Origin: Nocardia niigatensis NBRC 100131
Lineage (GTDB): Bacteria; Actinomycetota; Actinomycetes; Mycobacteriales; Mycobacteriaceae
NCBI RefSeq assembly: GCF_000308655.1
Contig: NZ_BAGC01000055.1
Location: forward strand, 100,572-164,571
Length of the DNA: 64,000 nucleotides
Reading direction: 5' to 3'
The position numbers were made by a program, and so were the translations under genes. The notes below the pieces were generated by a model, which searched no databases, was not told the DNA's origin, and saw only the letters and a list, made by a program, of their open reading frames with translations. Of this stretch, positions 8,094 through 15,781 are shown in pieces (within the stretch, counting starts at the first letter, position 1; each line of letters opens with the position of its first letter).

Positions 8094-8735
8094 TCAGTCG
8101 CGGTCCGGATCGGCCGCCAGCGACCGGTTCAGCTGCTGCTCGCTGATCGGCGGAACCGGCAGCGGGTGAGCGGCTTCCGCGCGCAGCCCGTCCAGCATGA
8201 GTGCGAGATTGCGCCGCCACGCCTCGGGTGCGATGCCCGCGGTCTGCTCCACCACCCGGGTATGCGACCAGGTGATGAAGGCGATGTCCTCCAGCGCCCA
8301 GTCCGCACGCAGCACTCCGGCATCCTGTGCGCGCGTGATGATTTCACGCATGATGGCGTGCCCGCGATCGCGCTGTGCCGCGATCTCCGGACTCGGCGCG
8401 GCCCGCAGCGCGAGTTCGTTGAGCAACCGGTCGTAAGCCTGTAATTCGCAGACCTTTTCGACGAGATATACGAACGATTCCCACGGATCGTCAAGGGCCA
8501 GCGCCTCTTCCGCGATGCGCCCGCCCGCCTGGACGCGATCCTCGACGGCCGCCGCGATCAGATCGTCCCGGGTCGGAAACCGGTTGTAGAGCGTGCCGAT
8601 GGCCACGCCCGCGCGGGCGGCGATCTCCTTGAGCGGCGCGTCGAGCCCGCGTTCGGCGAAGACCTCACGCGCCGCGGTCACCAGCGCGTCGCGATTGCGG
8701 CGGGCGTCGAGGCGGAGGGGTTTCTGCGCGGGCAT
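8094..8735 (-). CDS. TetR-family transcriptional regulator
   Basis: The 213-residue protein has an N-terminal helix-turn-helix of the TetR type. The sequence runs RNRDALVTAAREVFAERG, then LKEIAARAGVAIGTLYNRFP, then a DDLIAA third helix, within residues 10-70. The rest is an all-helical ligand-binding domain. It is divergent from a dehydrogenase-like gene with 109 bases between, and that gap contains two copies of a TTGARC-N4-GYTCAA palindrome. The simplest reading is that it represses itself and the dehydrogenase until a small molecule is bound. The ligand is unknown. Confidence 0.9.
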   Translation of the reverse strand: MPAQKPLRLDARRNRDALVTAAREVFAERGLDAPLKEIAARAGVAIGTLYNRFPTRDDLIAAAVEDRVQAGGRIAEEALALDDPWESFVYLVEKVCELQAYDRLLNELALRAAPSPEIAAQRDRGHAIMREIITRAQDAGVLRADWALEDIAFITWSHTRVVEQTAGIAPEAWRRNLALMLDGLRAEAAHPLPVPPISEQQLNRSLAADPDRD

Positions 8736-8769
8736 TCGCCGATCCTACAAATCGGGCATCGGATTTAAG

Positions 8770-8827
8770 TTGAGCATAGGTTCAAGTTCGTGTTAGCGTC
8801 GAACACGTAACTTGAACTATTGCTCAA
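8770..8827. promoter_or_regulatory. Paired TetR operators in a divergent promoter
   Basis: TTGAGCATAGGTTCAA (8770-8785) and TTGAACTATTGCTCAA (8812-8827) are two imperfect palindromes of the form TTGARC-N4-GYTCAA. They are also inverted copies of each other, each extended by AAGT/ACTT flanks. The second copy ends 17 bases before the SDR start codon. A TetR dimer is expected on each copy. Confidence 0.8.
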
Positions 8828-8844
8828 CTTAGTAAGGAACGAGC

Positions 8845-9567
8845 ATGAGCAAGACCATCGCGATCTTCGGATTCGGTCCCGGCCTGGGCATGGGCGTCGC
8901 CCGGCGTTTCGGCCGGGAGGGCTTCCGGGTGGCCGTCATCGGCCGCAAACCCGACAAGGCCGAACAGCATGTCGCCGACCTGAAGGCCGAGGGCATCGAG
9001 GCGGCGGCCTTTCCCGCCGACGTGACCGACTCGGCGCAGATCGCCGCCGCGATCGCGACCATCCGGCAGACCTTCGGCGAGATCGACGTCGCCCTGCACG
9101 GCGCTGCCGCCGAGATGGCCGACCGCATCCCGTCCACCCTGGCCCTGGACGTCCCGGACCTGAGCGTGCCCATGGCCCTGAAGCTGCACTCCCCCATGCT
9201 CGTCACCCGCGCCCTGGTCCCCGGCATGGTCGAGCGTGGGGCAGGCGCGCTGCTGTTCTCGTCGGGCTCCTCACCGAACGTTGTGCTGCCCTATCTGTCG
9301 AACTTCGGCGTCGCCCTGGCGGCTCAGCGCGGCTACCTGCTGCAGCTGGCCGAGGAGCTGCGCGACACCGGCGTGTATGTCGGGTTGCTGAACATCGGGG
9401 TGCTGATCGGCGACAGCGCGGCCGAGCGGATCGTCGACGAGCATCCGGAGCTGGTTCCGGCGGGACTCGACATCGCGCGCATGAGCAATACCGAACTGGG
9501 TGACCGGTATTGGGAGATGTACACGCGGCGTGAACGGACCGAGGAGGAGGTCGGCTTCACCGCGTGA
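8845..9567 (+). CDS. SDR-fold (short-chain dehydrogenase-like) protein
   Basis: The 240-residue protein begins with a Rossmann motif, IAIFGFGPGLGMGVARRF, then an acidic-strand region and ADVTDSAQIAAAI. The cofactor site is intact in outline, and LFSSGSS supplies the SDR serine. The usual catalytic Tyr-x-x-x-Lys is not present: the corresponding segment reads VLPYLSNFGVALAAQ, with no Lys four residues after the Tyr. It may bind NAD(P) without classical SDR chemistry. AAGGAACGAGC gives a ribosome binding site. It is controlled with the divergent TetR through the paired operators between them. Confidence 0.85.
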   Translation: MSKTIAIFGFGPGLGMGVARRFGREGFRVAVIGRKPDKAEQHVADLKAEGIEAAAFPADVTDSAQIAAAIATIRQTFGEIDVALHGAAAEMADRIPSTLALDVPDLSVPMALKLHSPMLVTRALVPGMVERGAGALLFSSGSSPNVVLPYLSNFGVALAAQRGYLLQLAEELRDTGVYVGLLNIGVLIGDSAAERIVDEHPELVPAGLDIARMSNTELGDRYWEMYTRRERTEEEVGFTA

Positions 9568-9712
9568 CCCGCGCACCGGCAGCGGGAGATTCGTGGGATG
9601 TGTTGCGGGCGAGCCGAGTCATACGATAAGAACCGTGACGAAACACGGTCCGGGGGGCTCCGGGCGCGTCCGTTCACAGAGTTCCGCTCAGCCGCAAAGG
9701 AATAACTCGACC

Positions 9713-10363
9713 ATGACCGGTCCGGTCGTCTTCACCAGCTCTTACCACGACGAATCCAACGACGACGGATTCCAGTGGGAGTTCTGCTGTGATCGCTGCA
9801 GCACCACGTACAAGTCGCCGTTCGAGCAGAACTACTTCTCCCGCGGCCGGGGTGCGCTGCGTGCGCTGCGCGATCTCTTCGGCGATCAGGTGCGCGCCAT
9901 CGACAAGATCTCCAATGCCGCGGAGAGCTACTCCAACCACTGGGGCGGCTCCTCCTCCAGCACCAAGGACAAGGCGTTCGCACGCGCGGTCGAGCAGGTG
10001 CGCAACGACTTCCGGCTGTGCGGCGGCTGCGGCCGCTGGGTCTGCCACTCGGTGTGCTGGAACGAGCAGGTCGGCCAGTGCGCCAACTGCTCGCCGCAGG
10101 TGGCCCACCAGATCGCCCAGGCGCAGGCCGAGGCCCGCGGCTCGCAGATCCGTGAGGCCGCCTACCAGCAGGACTGGGTGTCGCAGCACGATATGGCCAC
10201 CCCGGCCCGGGTGTCCTGCCCGACCTGTGGCGCGCACACCACCGGCGGCAAGTTCTGCTCTACCTGTGGCACCGCCCTGTCCCTGCAATCGAATTGCCGG
10301 GGTTGCGGCCACCAGGTCCAGGTGGGCGCGGCCTTCTGCGCCAACTGCGGCCAGCCCCAATAG
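9713..10363 (+). CDS. Multi-zinc-ribbon protein
   Basis: The 216-residue product carries at least four Cys-pair modules: CCDRC near residue 24, CGGCGRWVCHSVCW and CANC in the middle, and two C-terminal double-CxxC ribbons (CPTCGAHTTGGKFCSTCG and CRGCGHQVQVGAAFCANCG). Together they should bind several zinc ions. The last two are the zinc-ribbon pair found at the ends of many uncharacterised bacterial proteins. AAAGGAATAA precedes the ATG at a slightly long distance. There is no transmembrane segment. The role is probably protein or nucleic-acid binding; no enzymatic motif is visible. It ends 15 bases from the convergent hydrolase gene. Confidence 0.8.
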   Translation: MTGPVVFTSSYHDESNDDGFQWEFCCDRCSTTYKSPFEQNYFSRGRGALRALRDLFGDQVRAIDKISNAAESYSNHWGGSSSSTKDKAFARAVEQVRNDFRLCGGCGRWVCHSVCWNEQVGQCANCSPQVAHQIAQAQAEARGSQIREAAYQQDWVSQHDMATPARVSCPTCGAHTTGGKFCSTCGTALSLQSNCRGCGHQVQVGAAFCANCGQPQ

Positions 10364-10378
10364 GTCCCGTTCACCCGG

Positions 10379-11701
10379 TCAGCGGATACCCGGCGTGGCG
10401 GGGTCCGGGCCGGCGCATCCGAGGATGAAGCAGCCGGGCGGCCAGTCGCCGAACGGCGGGTACAACGGTTTGCCGAGACATTCCAGGACACCACAACCCG
10501 GATACGCCATCGGGCCCAGGCCCAGGGCGGACAGCGTCGCGTCCGGGTTCAGGAACATCGGATCGGCGAGGCTGGTATCCGGCTTCGGGACGTACGGTCC
10601 CGGGTCGGCCAGGCTCGGAGTGCGGAACGCGCTGGTGAGCCCGCGCAGCACATCGTGTGGAAAGCTCACCGCGCCACCGGGAACCGTGACACCGGTCCAG
10701 CTGACCAGCAGTCCCAGGCTCGGGACGATGAAGTTGTCCTGGCGCATCATCCCGGCCATTTGGAGGGCGTCCTTCGGCAGGCCGGGGAACAGGTCCTCGC
10801 AATCCGGGCCGTTGACGGTGATCAGGAAGCCGTAGCAGGGATTGACGTCGTTCGGCGTCGTGGCCTGGGCCAGGTAGCCGGTGGAGATCACCTGGCGGCC
10901 ATGCCAGTTGCCGCGGTTCACCAGCAGCAGACCGAGCTTGGCGTAGTCGTCGGGCGGCAGTACCAGGTGGGCGTGGCCGTAGGTGTTGCCGCTGCGGTCG
11001 CGCGCCCACAGGTAGTCGGACTTCTGGATGCCCAACGGGTCGAAGAGGTTTCGCTGCGCGTACGCCTGGAAGTCCTCGCCCACGGCCTGCTGGATGACAT
11101 AGACCAGCAGGTCCACGGCCCGCTGACTGTACTGCCAGGTCTCGCCCTGCGGATGCTGGATGGGCATGGCCAGTGCCTGCGCCACCACGTTCGGGTCGAG
11201 CCGGACCAGCCCGGTGACGCCCTCGGAGGCGATGGCGACCTCCATGCCGGAGGTCTCGGTGAGCAGGCTGCGCACGGTGATCGCACGATGCGCGTCGTCC
11301 CCGAGCCCGGCGGGCAGATAGTCGCCGATCGGATCGTCCACGCGCAGTTTGTGTTCGTCGACGGCGATGCCGGCGACCAGGGATACCACGCTCTTGGTGC
11401 CGCTCCACAGATTCCAGGCGACACCGCCCGCCCGCTGGTTGGTGGGCCCGCCGGCGATCAGGCAGTTGTTGCGGAACACCTGGACGGTGAATCGGGTCGG
11501 GTCGGAGGCGAAGTCGACGGCCTGCCGCAGTGCGGCCGAATCCAGCCCCACCGCTTCGGGTGTCGCGGTCTCGGGTTGCCGGCCGGAACTGACCTCGCAG
11601 TGCCGGAGGCCGTCCGGTTCGGCACGGCCGGCGGGCCCGGCGATCAGGGCCAGGGCGATCGCCAGTGTCGCCACCACGATGCTCGTCACGATTCTCGCCA
11701 T
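10379..11701 (-). CDS. Secreted serine hydrolase of the beta-lactamase/penicillin-binding-protein fold
   Basis: The start at 11701 (GGAGGG upstream) gives 440 residues. A signal peptide comes first (MARIVTSIVVATLAIALALI, cleavage near GRAE). Family motifs follow: the nucleophile SxxK is in WSGTKSVVSLVAG, a Tyr-x-x box in WQYSQRAVDLLVY, and VRSLLTETSGMEV is the conserved region after the first helix. These place it in the class C beta-lactamase-related serine hydrolases (esterases, DD-peptidases, amidases). It should act in the cell wall; antibiotic hydrolysis cannot be claimed. A 36-base-longer start adds a polar lead before the signal and is less likely. The C-terminus has several Cys (CGVLECLG, FILGCAG). 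Confidence 0.85.
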   Translation of the reverse strand: MARIVTSIVVATLAIALALIAGPAGRAEPDGLRHCEVSSGRQPETATPEAVGLDSAALRQAVDFASDPTRFTVQVFRNNCLIAGGPTNQRAGGVAWNLWSGTKSVVSLVAGIAVDEHKLRVDDPIGDYLPAGLGDDAHRAITVRSLLTETSGMEVAIASEGVTGLVRLDPNVVAQALAMPIQHPQGETWQYSQRAVDLLVYVIQQAVGEDFQAYAQRNLFDPLGIQKSDYLWARDRSGNTYGHAHLVLPPDDYAKLGLLLVNRGNWHGRQVISTGYLAQATTPNDVNPCYGFLITVNGPDCEDLFPGLPKDALQMAGMMRQDNFIVPSLGLLVSWTGVTVPGGAVSFPHDVLRGLTSAFRTPSLADPGPYVPKPDTSLADPMFLNPDATLSALGLGPMAYPGCGVLECLGKPLYPPFGDWPPGCFILGCAGPDPATPGIR

Positions 11702-11812
11702 ATCGCCCTCCACTCCCGATCTCTCGTGGAGCTTCATCGGAGCGCCGTTGGGGCCGTTATCTTTTCGTGACCCGTCAATTCCTGGGGCGATAGTTCTGGG
11801 GGCTCGCTCGGT

Positions 11813-13108
11813 TCAGCGGGAGTCGACGGTGGCGAAGGCGGCCCAGATCAGCGGGGAGTGCTGGATCTCGCCGGTGGTCCGCCAGGCGGTCAGGTGCGCG
11901 CGCTGCCACTCGTTGAGAGCGACGACGGGATCGGGCGATTCGTGGGCGGCGTCGATGGCGCACACCGCTTCCTGGAAGGGATGCGTGGTGGCGGGTGTGC
12001 CGGCGAAGCGCTGGAAGGCGAGATCGGTGGGCAGTGGCCAGCGTCCGGCCGTCACCACTTCCGCGCCGCCGGTGAGCATGGCCGCGACGAGACCGAGGGG
12101 CTCGGCGAAGCGGAGATCGCCGCCGCTCTCGCAGGCGATCAGCGCGACCCGGCTCGGAATCGGCCAGATCTCGGGCCCGGTGCGCGGGCTCGCCCCGTTC
12201 CCGTTGCCCGAATAGTCATGGCCCGCACCGTCAGTGAGCGCGTGGGTGCCGAGCAGCAGGTCGCGGGCCGAGAGCGGACGGTGGTCACGATAGGCCGGTG
12301 CGCAGCCCTGACTGGCGGCGGTGCACGACAGATGCAGGGTGGCCGATTCGCTGCGGCCGGATTCGGGCGCCGCGGCGGTGACGTGACCGACGTAGAGCAG
12401 CCGGGCCGCGCCCGCGTGCAGAGTCCGGCTGAGCCAGCCCCGGTCGAGATCGGTGCGCCGGAAGGCCGCGAGCGGGTCACCGACGGCCGGGCTCAGCCGA
12501 TCGGCGGCGGCGTGCGCGGCGACCAGTTCGGCGAGCGGCGCGGCCGAATCCATCCGCCCGAGCACCGATCCCAGCGCGGAGTCGGCCCGGAAGCCCGGCA
12601 CCCGTGGATCGAGGATGGCGACGACCGGCAGGTTCCTGGTCTGCGCCCACGACCGCGTCACCCGGGCGGGCGCGCGCACGATGCCGGTGGGCGCGAGCAC
12701 GCTCACGTCGGCGATCTCCACCAGCCGCACCGCCGGATCGGGGGCGATGAGCTCCCATGGCACCTGCGCCGTGCGCGGCGAGGGCTGAATCCGGATGTGC
12801 GGCCGCACGCCCCGCGAATAGAGCTCGTGCAGCTGAACCGCCAGGTTGTAGGGGAGAAAGGTGGATGAGAGATATTGGGCCAGCGTGTTTTCCACCGTGT
12901 AGGAGGCCAGTTCGCCGGTGGTGAGGGCGGATTCGAGCCCACCGGCCACCCCAGGCGCGGGCAGTGCCGCCGCGAAGCGGGCCACGGCTGCCTCGACCTG
13001 CTCCTGCGGCACCACGCCGACGCCGCCGGGCGCGCTCTCGTCGGCCCACCGCCAGGTCAGGTAGAGGTCGCCCGCATCGGCAATGCGGACAAAGACGGTC
13101 GGGGTCAT
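11813..13108 (-). CDS. CHAT-domain (caspase-like) cysteine protease, last gene of a four-gene operon
   Basis: The 431-residue protein has the CHAT catalytic pair: His242 in LLYVGHVTA and Cys326 in VALIACESGGD. Each follows a hydrophobic beta-strand, as in caspase-fold peptidases. The first 130 residues hold a beta-rich lead and an IRIQPSPRTAQVPWELI segment, which precedes the caspase fold in many CHAT proteins. Its ATG overlaps the stop of the upstream TPR gene by four bases. CHAT proteases usually work with TPR-containing partners, and several serve in antiphage or regulated-cleavage systems. The substrate is unknown, but the other operon products are natural candidates. Confidence 0.85.
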   Translation of the reverse strand: MTPTVFVRIADAGDLYLTWRWADESAPGGVGVVPQEQVEAAVARFAAALPAPGVAGGLESALTTGELASYTVENTLAQYLSSTFLPYNLAVQLHELYSRGVRPHIRIQPSPRTAQVPWELIAPDPAVRLVEIADVSVLAPTGIVRAPARVTRSWAQTRNLPVVAILDPRVPGFRADSALGSVLGRMDSAAPLAELVAAHAAADRLSPAVGDPLAAFRRTDLDRGWLSRTLHAGAARLLYVGHVTAAAPESGRSESATLHLSCTAASQGCAPAYRDHRPLSARDLLLGTHALTDGAGHDYSGNGNGASPRTGPEIWPIPSRVALIACESGGDLRFAEPLGLVAAMLTGGAEVVTAGRWPLPTDLAFQRFAGTPATTHPFQEAVCAIDAAHESPDPVVALNEWQRAHLTAWRTTGEIQHSPLIWAAFATVDSR

Positions 13109-14670
13109 GCGGTGATCACCCGCTCGGTGCGGACGCGACGGCCGTAGCGCTGTTCGGCGGCCGCCAGCCAGGCGGACAGCGCGATATGCCCGTCCGGAGG
13201 AACGGACACCCGCGGCGGCGGGCTGACCGGCAGGCCCGCGCCGGCCGCCACCGCGGCGAGCGCGGTGCCGAGTTGCAGTGCGTCCTGGACGCCGGCGGCC
13301 GACTCCGACGGCGGTTCGAAGGGCTGAAACAGATCGAGCGGCGGGGGTGGTTCGTCCGACAGCTTACTGATGTCCACAATTGTTCCCGCACATTGATTTT
13401 CGATGAGATCGGCGACCAGCCGGGCATCACCGGCCAGATAGGAGTAGCGGAAGGCGAGCCGCAACGCGGGATTCACGATGCGACGGTTCCACGAATCGCG
13501 CTGCGCGCCGTCGGGGAGCTCGTACCGGACGGCATCGAGCGCCAGCGCCGCCGGAATCGCCAGATCCACTGCCCGCGCGAGCAATCCGGGCACCTGCGTC
13601 ACCAGCGGCTCCAGCAGACCCGCATGCCAGTAGTCGAGCTGGGCACAGTGCAGGCCGAGGCCACGGGCGGCGTAGACGGCCCGCGCGGCCGCCAGTTCGG
13701 ACTCTCCGTCCTCGAACTGTCCCGAGGCAAATGCGGCGGCGGCCAGGCGAAGTCGGACATCCGCGGCGTCGATCACGGCCCGCGATTCCTCGAATCGCCG
13801 CAGCGCCTCGCGGTACCGGGACCGGGCCGTCTCCTGCTGTCCGCGCTGCTCGGCGATGAACCCCATGACCTTGAGCCCGATTCCGGCGCGATGCGCCGCC
13901 CCGGCCACCTCGAAATACTCCTGCGCGGCGGCCAGCAGCGGTTCCGCATCGTCGAAAGACCCGGTGCGCGTGTACATCAGCGCCAGGTTCTGCCGCGTCT
14001 CGGCGATCCCGGCAGTGTCGTCGACCGCCTCGAACGCGGCCAGGGCCTGCCCCGCGAAATCCTGTGCCAGCTCCCACCGGCCGGTCTCGAAATGCGCGGC
14101 GGCCAGGTTCATCAGCGGATGCCCTGCCCGCTCGGGCCCGAAACGCCGTGCCGCGTCCAGTGATTCGCCCGCCAGGTCCAGCGCCCGCCACCACTGCTGC
14201 CGGTGCATCGCGACCGCCGTCGAGGACACCAGGCAGGCCAGCCGCAGATCCCCCGGCGCGCCCTCCCGACCCAGGGCGGTCCGAGCCTGTTCCAGGGCTT
14301 CCTGCGCCCCGTCCAGATCCCCGAGATGCTGCAATGCCTGCGACAACCCGATCAACCCGCCCGGATACATCCGGGGCGCGTCGGAAGACATCTCTCCCAG
14401 CGCCGCACCGAACCGCTCCACCGCTGTCGCGTGATCTCCCAGCCGGTCGGTCACCACCGCCACGTCCACCAGGGCGCACAGCCGCAGATCTCCGGTCTCG
14501 GCCTCGACGGCCCGCTCGAAAATTCGCAGCGCCTCCCGCAATTCGCCGCGGGCGACCGCTTCGGCTCCCGCGCGGAGCAGTGGGCTCTCCCCGTTCACGG
14601 TCTCGCCAGCGGCCGGAGCAGGTATCCCCGACGGTTCGGCGGTGTCGCCGCCGGAGTTGTCATTCGGCAT
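13105..14670 (-). CDS. TPR-repeat protein, partner of the CHAT protease
   Basis: The 521-residue protein is almost wholly helical, with successive tetratricopeptide units between about residues 30 and 330. Examples are LREALRIFERAVEAE, GDHATAVERFGAALGEM, LGDLDGAQEALEQARTAL, GSFDDAEPLLAAAQEYFEV and QETARSRYREALRRFEE. After residue 350 it loses the repeat and ends in a Pro-rich linker (SDEPPPPLDLFQPFEPP) and a small C-terminal domain. It starts 1 base after the upstream gene stops and overlaps the CHAT gene by 4 bases. TPR arrays are protein-docking surfaces. Here it most likely senses a signal or presents a substrate to the CHAT protease. Confidence 0.85.
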   Translation of the reverse strand: MPNDNSGGDTAEPSGIPAPAAGETVNGESPLLRAGAEAVARGELREALRIFERAVEAETGDLRLCALVDVAVVTDRLGDHATAVERFGAALGEMSSDAPRMYPGGLIGLSQALQHLGDLDGAQEALEQARTALGREGAPGDLRLACLVSSTAVAMHRQQWWRALDLAGESLDAARRFGPERAGHPLMNLAAAHFETGRWELAQDFAGQALAAFEAVDDTAGIAETRQNLALMYTRTGSFDDAEPLLAAAQEYFEVAGAAHRAGIGLKVMGFIAEQRGQQETARSRYREALRRFEESRAVIDAADVRLRLAAAAFASGQFEDGESELAAARAVYAARGLGLHCAQLDYWHAGLLEPLVTQVPGLLARAVDLAIPAALALDAVRYELPDGAQRDSWNRRIVNPALRLAFRYSYLAGDARLVADLIENQCAGTIVDISKLSDEPPPPLDLFQPFEPPSESAAGVQDALQLGTALAAVAAGAGLPVSPPPRVSVPPDGHIALSAWLAAAEQRYGRRVRTERVITA

Positions 14671-14671
14671 C

Positions 14672-15781
14672 TCAGAAGTCCGAATCCCCTGCCGCGGCCG
14701 CGATTTCGGCGAGCAATGGCGCGAACGGCCCGGAATCGTCGATGCCCGGTGCGGCCGCCGCGCGGAGCCGCCCGGCCGCGAAGTCGCGGATCCGGCGGCG
14801 CAGGGCGGCGGCATCCGCCGTGGGTTCCCCGGCCGCACCCGGGCCGGCCTCGGAGTCCGGTCCGAACCCGGGGACGTGAATGGCGACCCGGACGGTGGAC
14901 GCCGGCGCGGACAGCACGGATTCGCCGATCCAGGTGTCGTCGGCGGCCCGCAGTTCGGTGTCGAGCTCGCCGCGGCCGGTGTCGATGCGGGCCCAGGGCC
15001 GCAGGTGGGCCGGCACCGCGTCGGGCAGTCCCGGGTGCGCCGCCACCGCGATCGCCACACTGGTGGCTCCGGCATCTCGGACGAGTTCCCAGGACACCGC
15101 GGATTCGGAGGCGTCGACCAGCCCGGGCGGACAGCTGCGCCAATCCCACCCGCCGGTGCCGCGAGCCAGCACCAGCGCGCTGCCGGGCCGGGCCTCGTCA
15201 CCGGCGGCGAGCGCGTAATCCGAAGCGCGCAATGTGGTTTCGATGTGAGCGGCGACGAGTGGTGCGAGCGCGTCCGCGCCGTCCACCACCAGTTCGCACT
15301 CCTCGGTCAGCAGCGCGATATCGCGGTCGAGGAGCGCCGGATCGAGCTCGGCGATGCCGTCCAGGGTGGAGGCGGGCCACCACCGAGAGGCCCAGTGCGC
15401 GTAGGCGAGCCGGCGCGCACTCACGGCCGTCGACCGGAGCACGGGCGCGGCGGGCACCTCCGCCGGAGGTTCACCCTCGACGGCCGCGGGCGCACCGTCG
15501 CCCACCGCCACCGGCCCGCCCGGGCGCACGGAATCGAGAGCCAGCGCGACGTCTTCGCCGTAGAGCGCCCACACCCATTCCTGCGCGGCGTCGACCTCGT
15601 CGATGAGCGCGGCCGGAAGTTCCTGTTCGGCAAGCACACTCCAGAGAAGATGGCCGCCGAGGACCTCGAGCACCATGGAGTCGGGCCCGGGTGCGGCGTG
15701 CAGGGCGGCCGGATGGCCGACCGGGACGATGCCGCGCAGCCCGTCGGGATATCGGTGGATCGTGACCCTCGAATTCGTCAT
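14672..15781 (-). CDS. Operon protein of unknown function (369 residues)
   Basis: The ATG at 15781 overlaps the stop of the upstream gene by four bases (ATGA), which fixes the start. The 369-residue product begins MTNSRVTIHRYPDGLRG. It shows hydrophobic strands and helices typical of a soluble globular protein, with a Trp-rich segment (YAHWASRWWPASTL) and a central region TLLTEECELVVDGADAL-like in style. The last 60 residues are Ala/Arg/Gly-rich. I see no membrane helix, metal site or nucleotide-binding loop, and no family is recognised. It is probably a dedicated component of the CHAT/TPR system, because it is locked between the other members by overlaps. Confidence 0.75.
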   Translation of the reverse strand: MTNSRVTIHRYPDGLRGIVPVGHPAALHAAPGPDSMVLEVLGGHLLWSVLAEQELPAALIDEVDAAQEWVWALYGEDVALALDSVRPGGPVAVGDGAPAAVEGEPPAEVPAAPVLRSTAVSARRLAYAHWASRWWPASTLDGIAELDPALLDRDIALLTEECELVVDGADALAPLVAAHIETTLRASDYALAAGDEARPGSALVLARGTGGWDWRSCPPGLVDASESAVSWELVRDAGATSVAIAVAAHPGLPDAVPAHLRPWARIDTGRGELDTELRAADDTWIGESVLSAPASTVRVAIHVPGFGPDSEAGPGAAGEPTADAAALRRRIRDFAAGRLRAAAAPGIDDSGPFAPLLAEIAAAAGDSDF

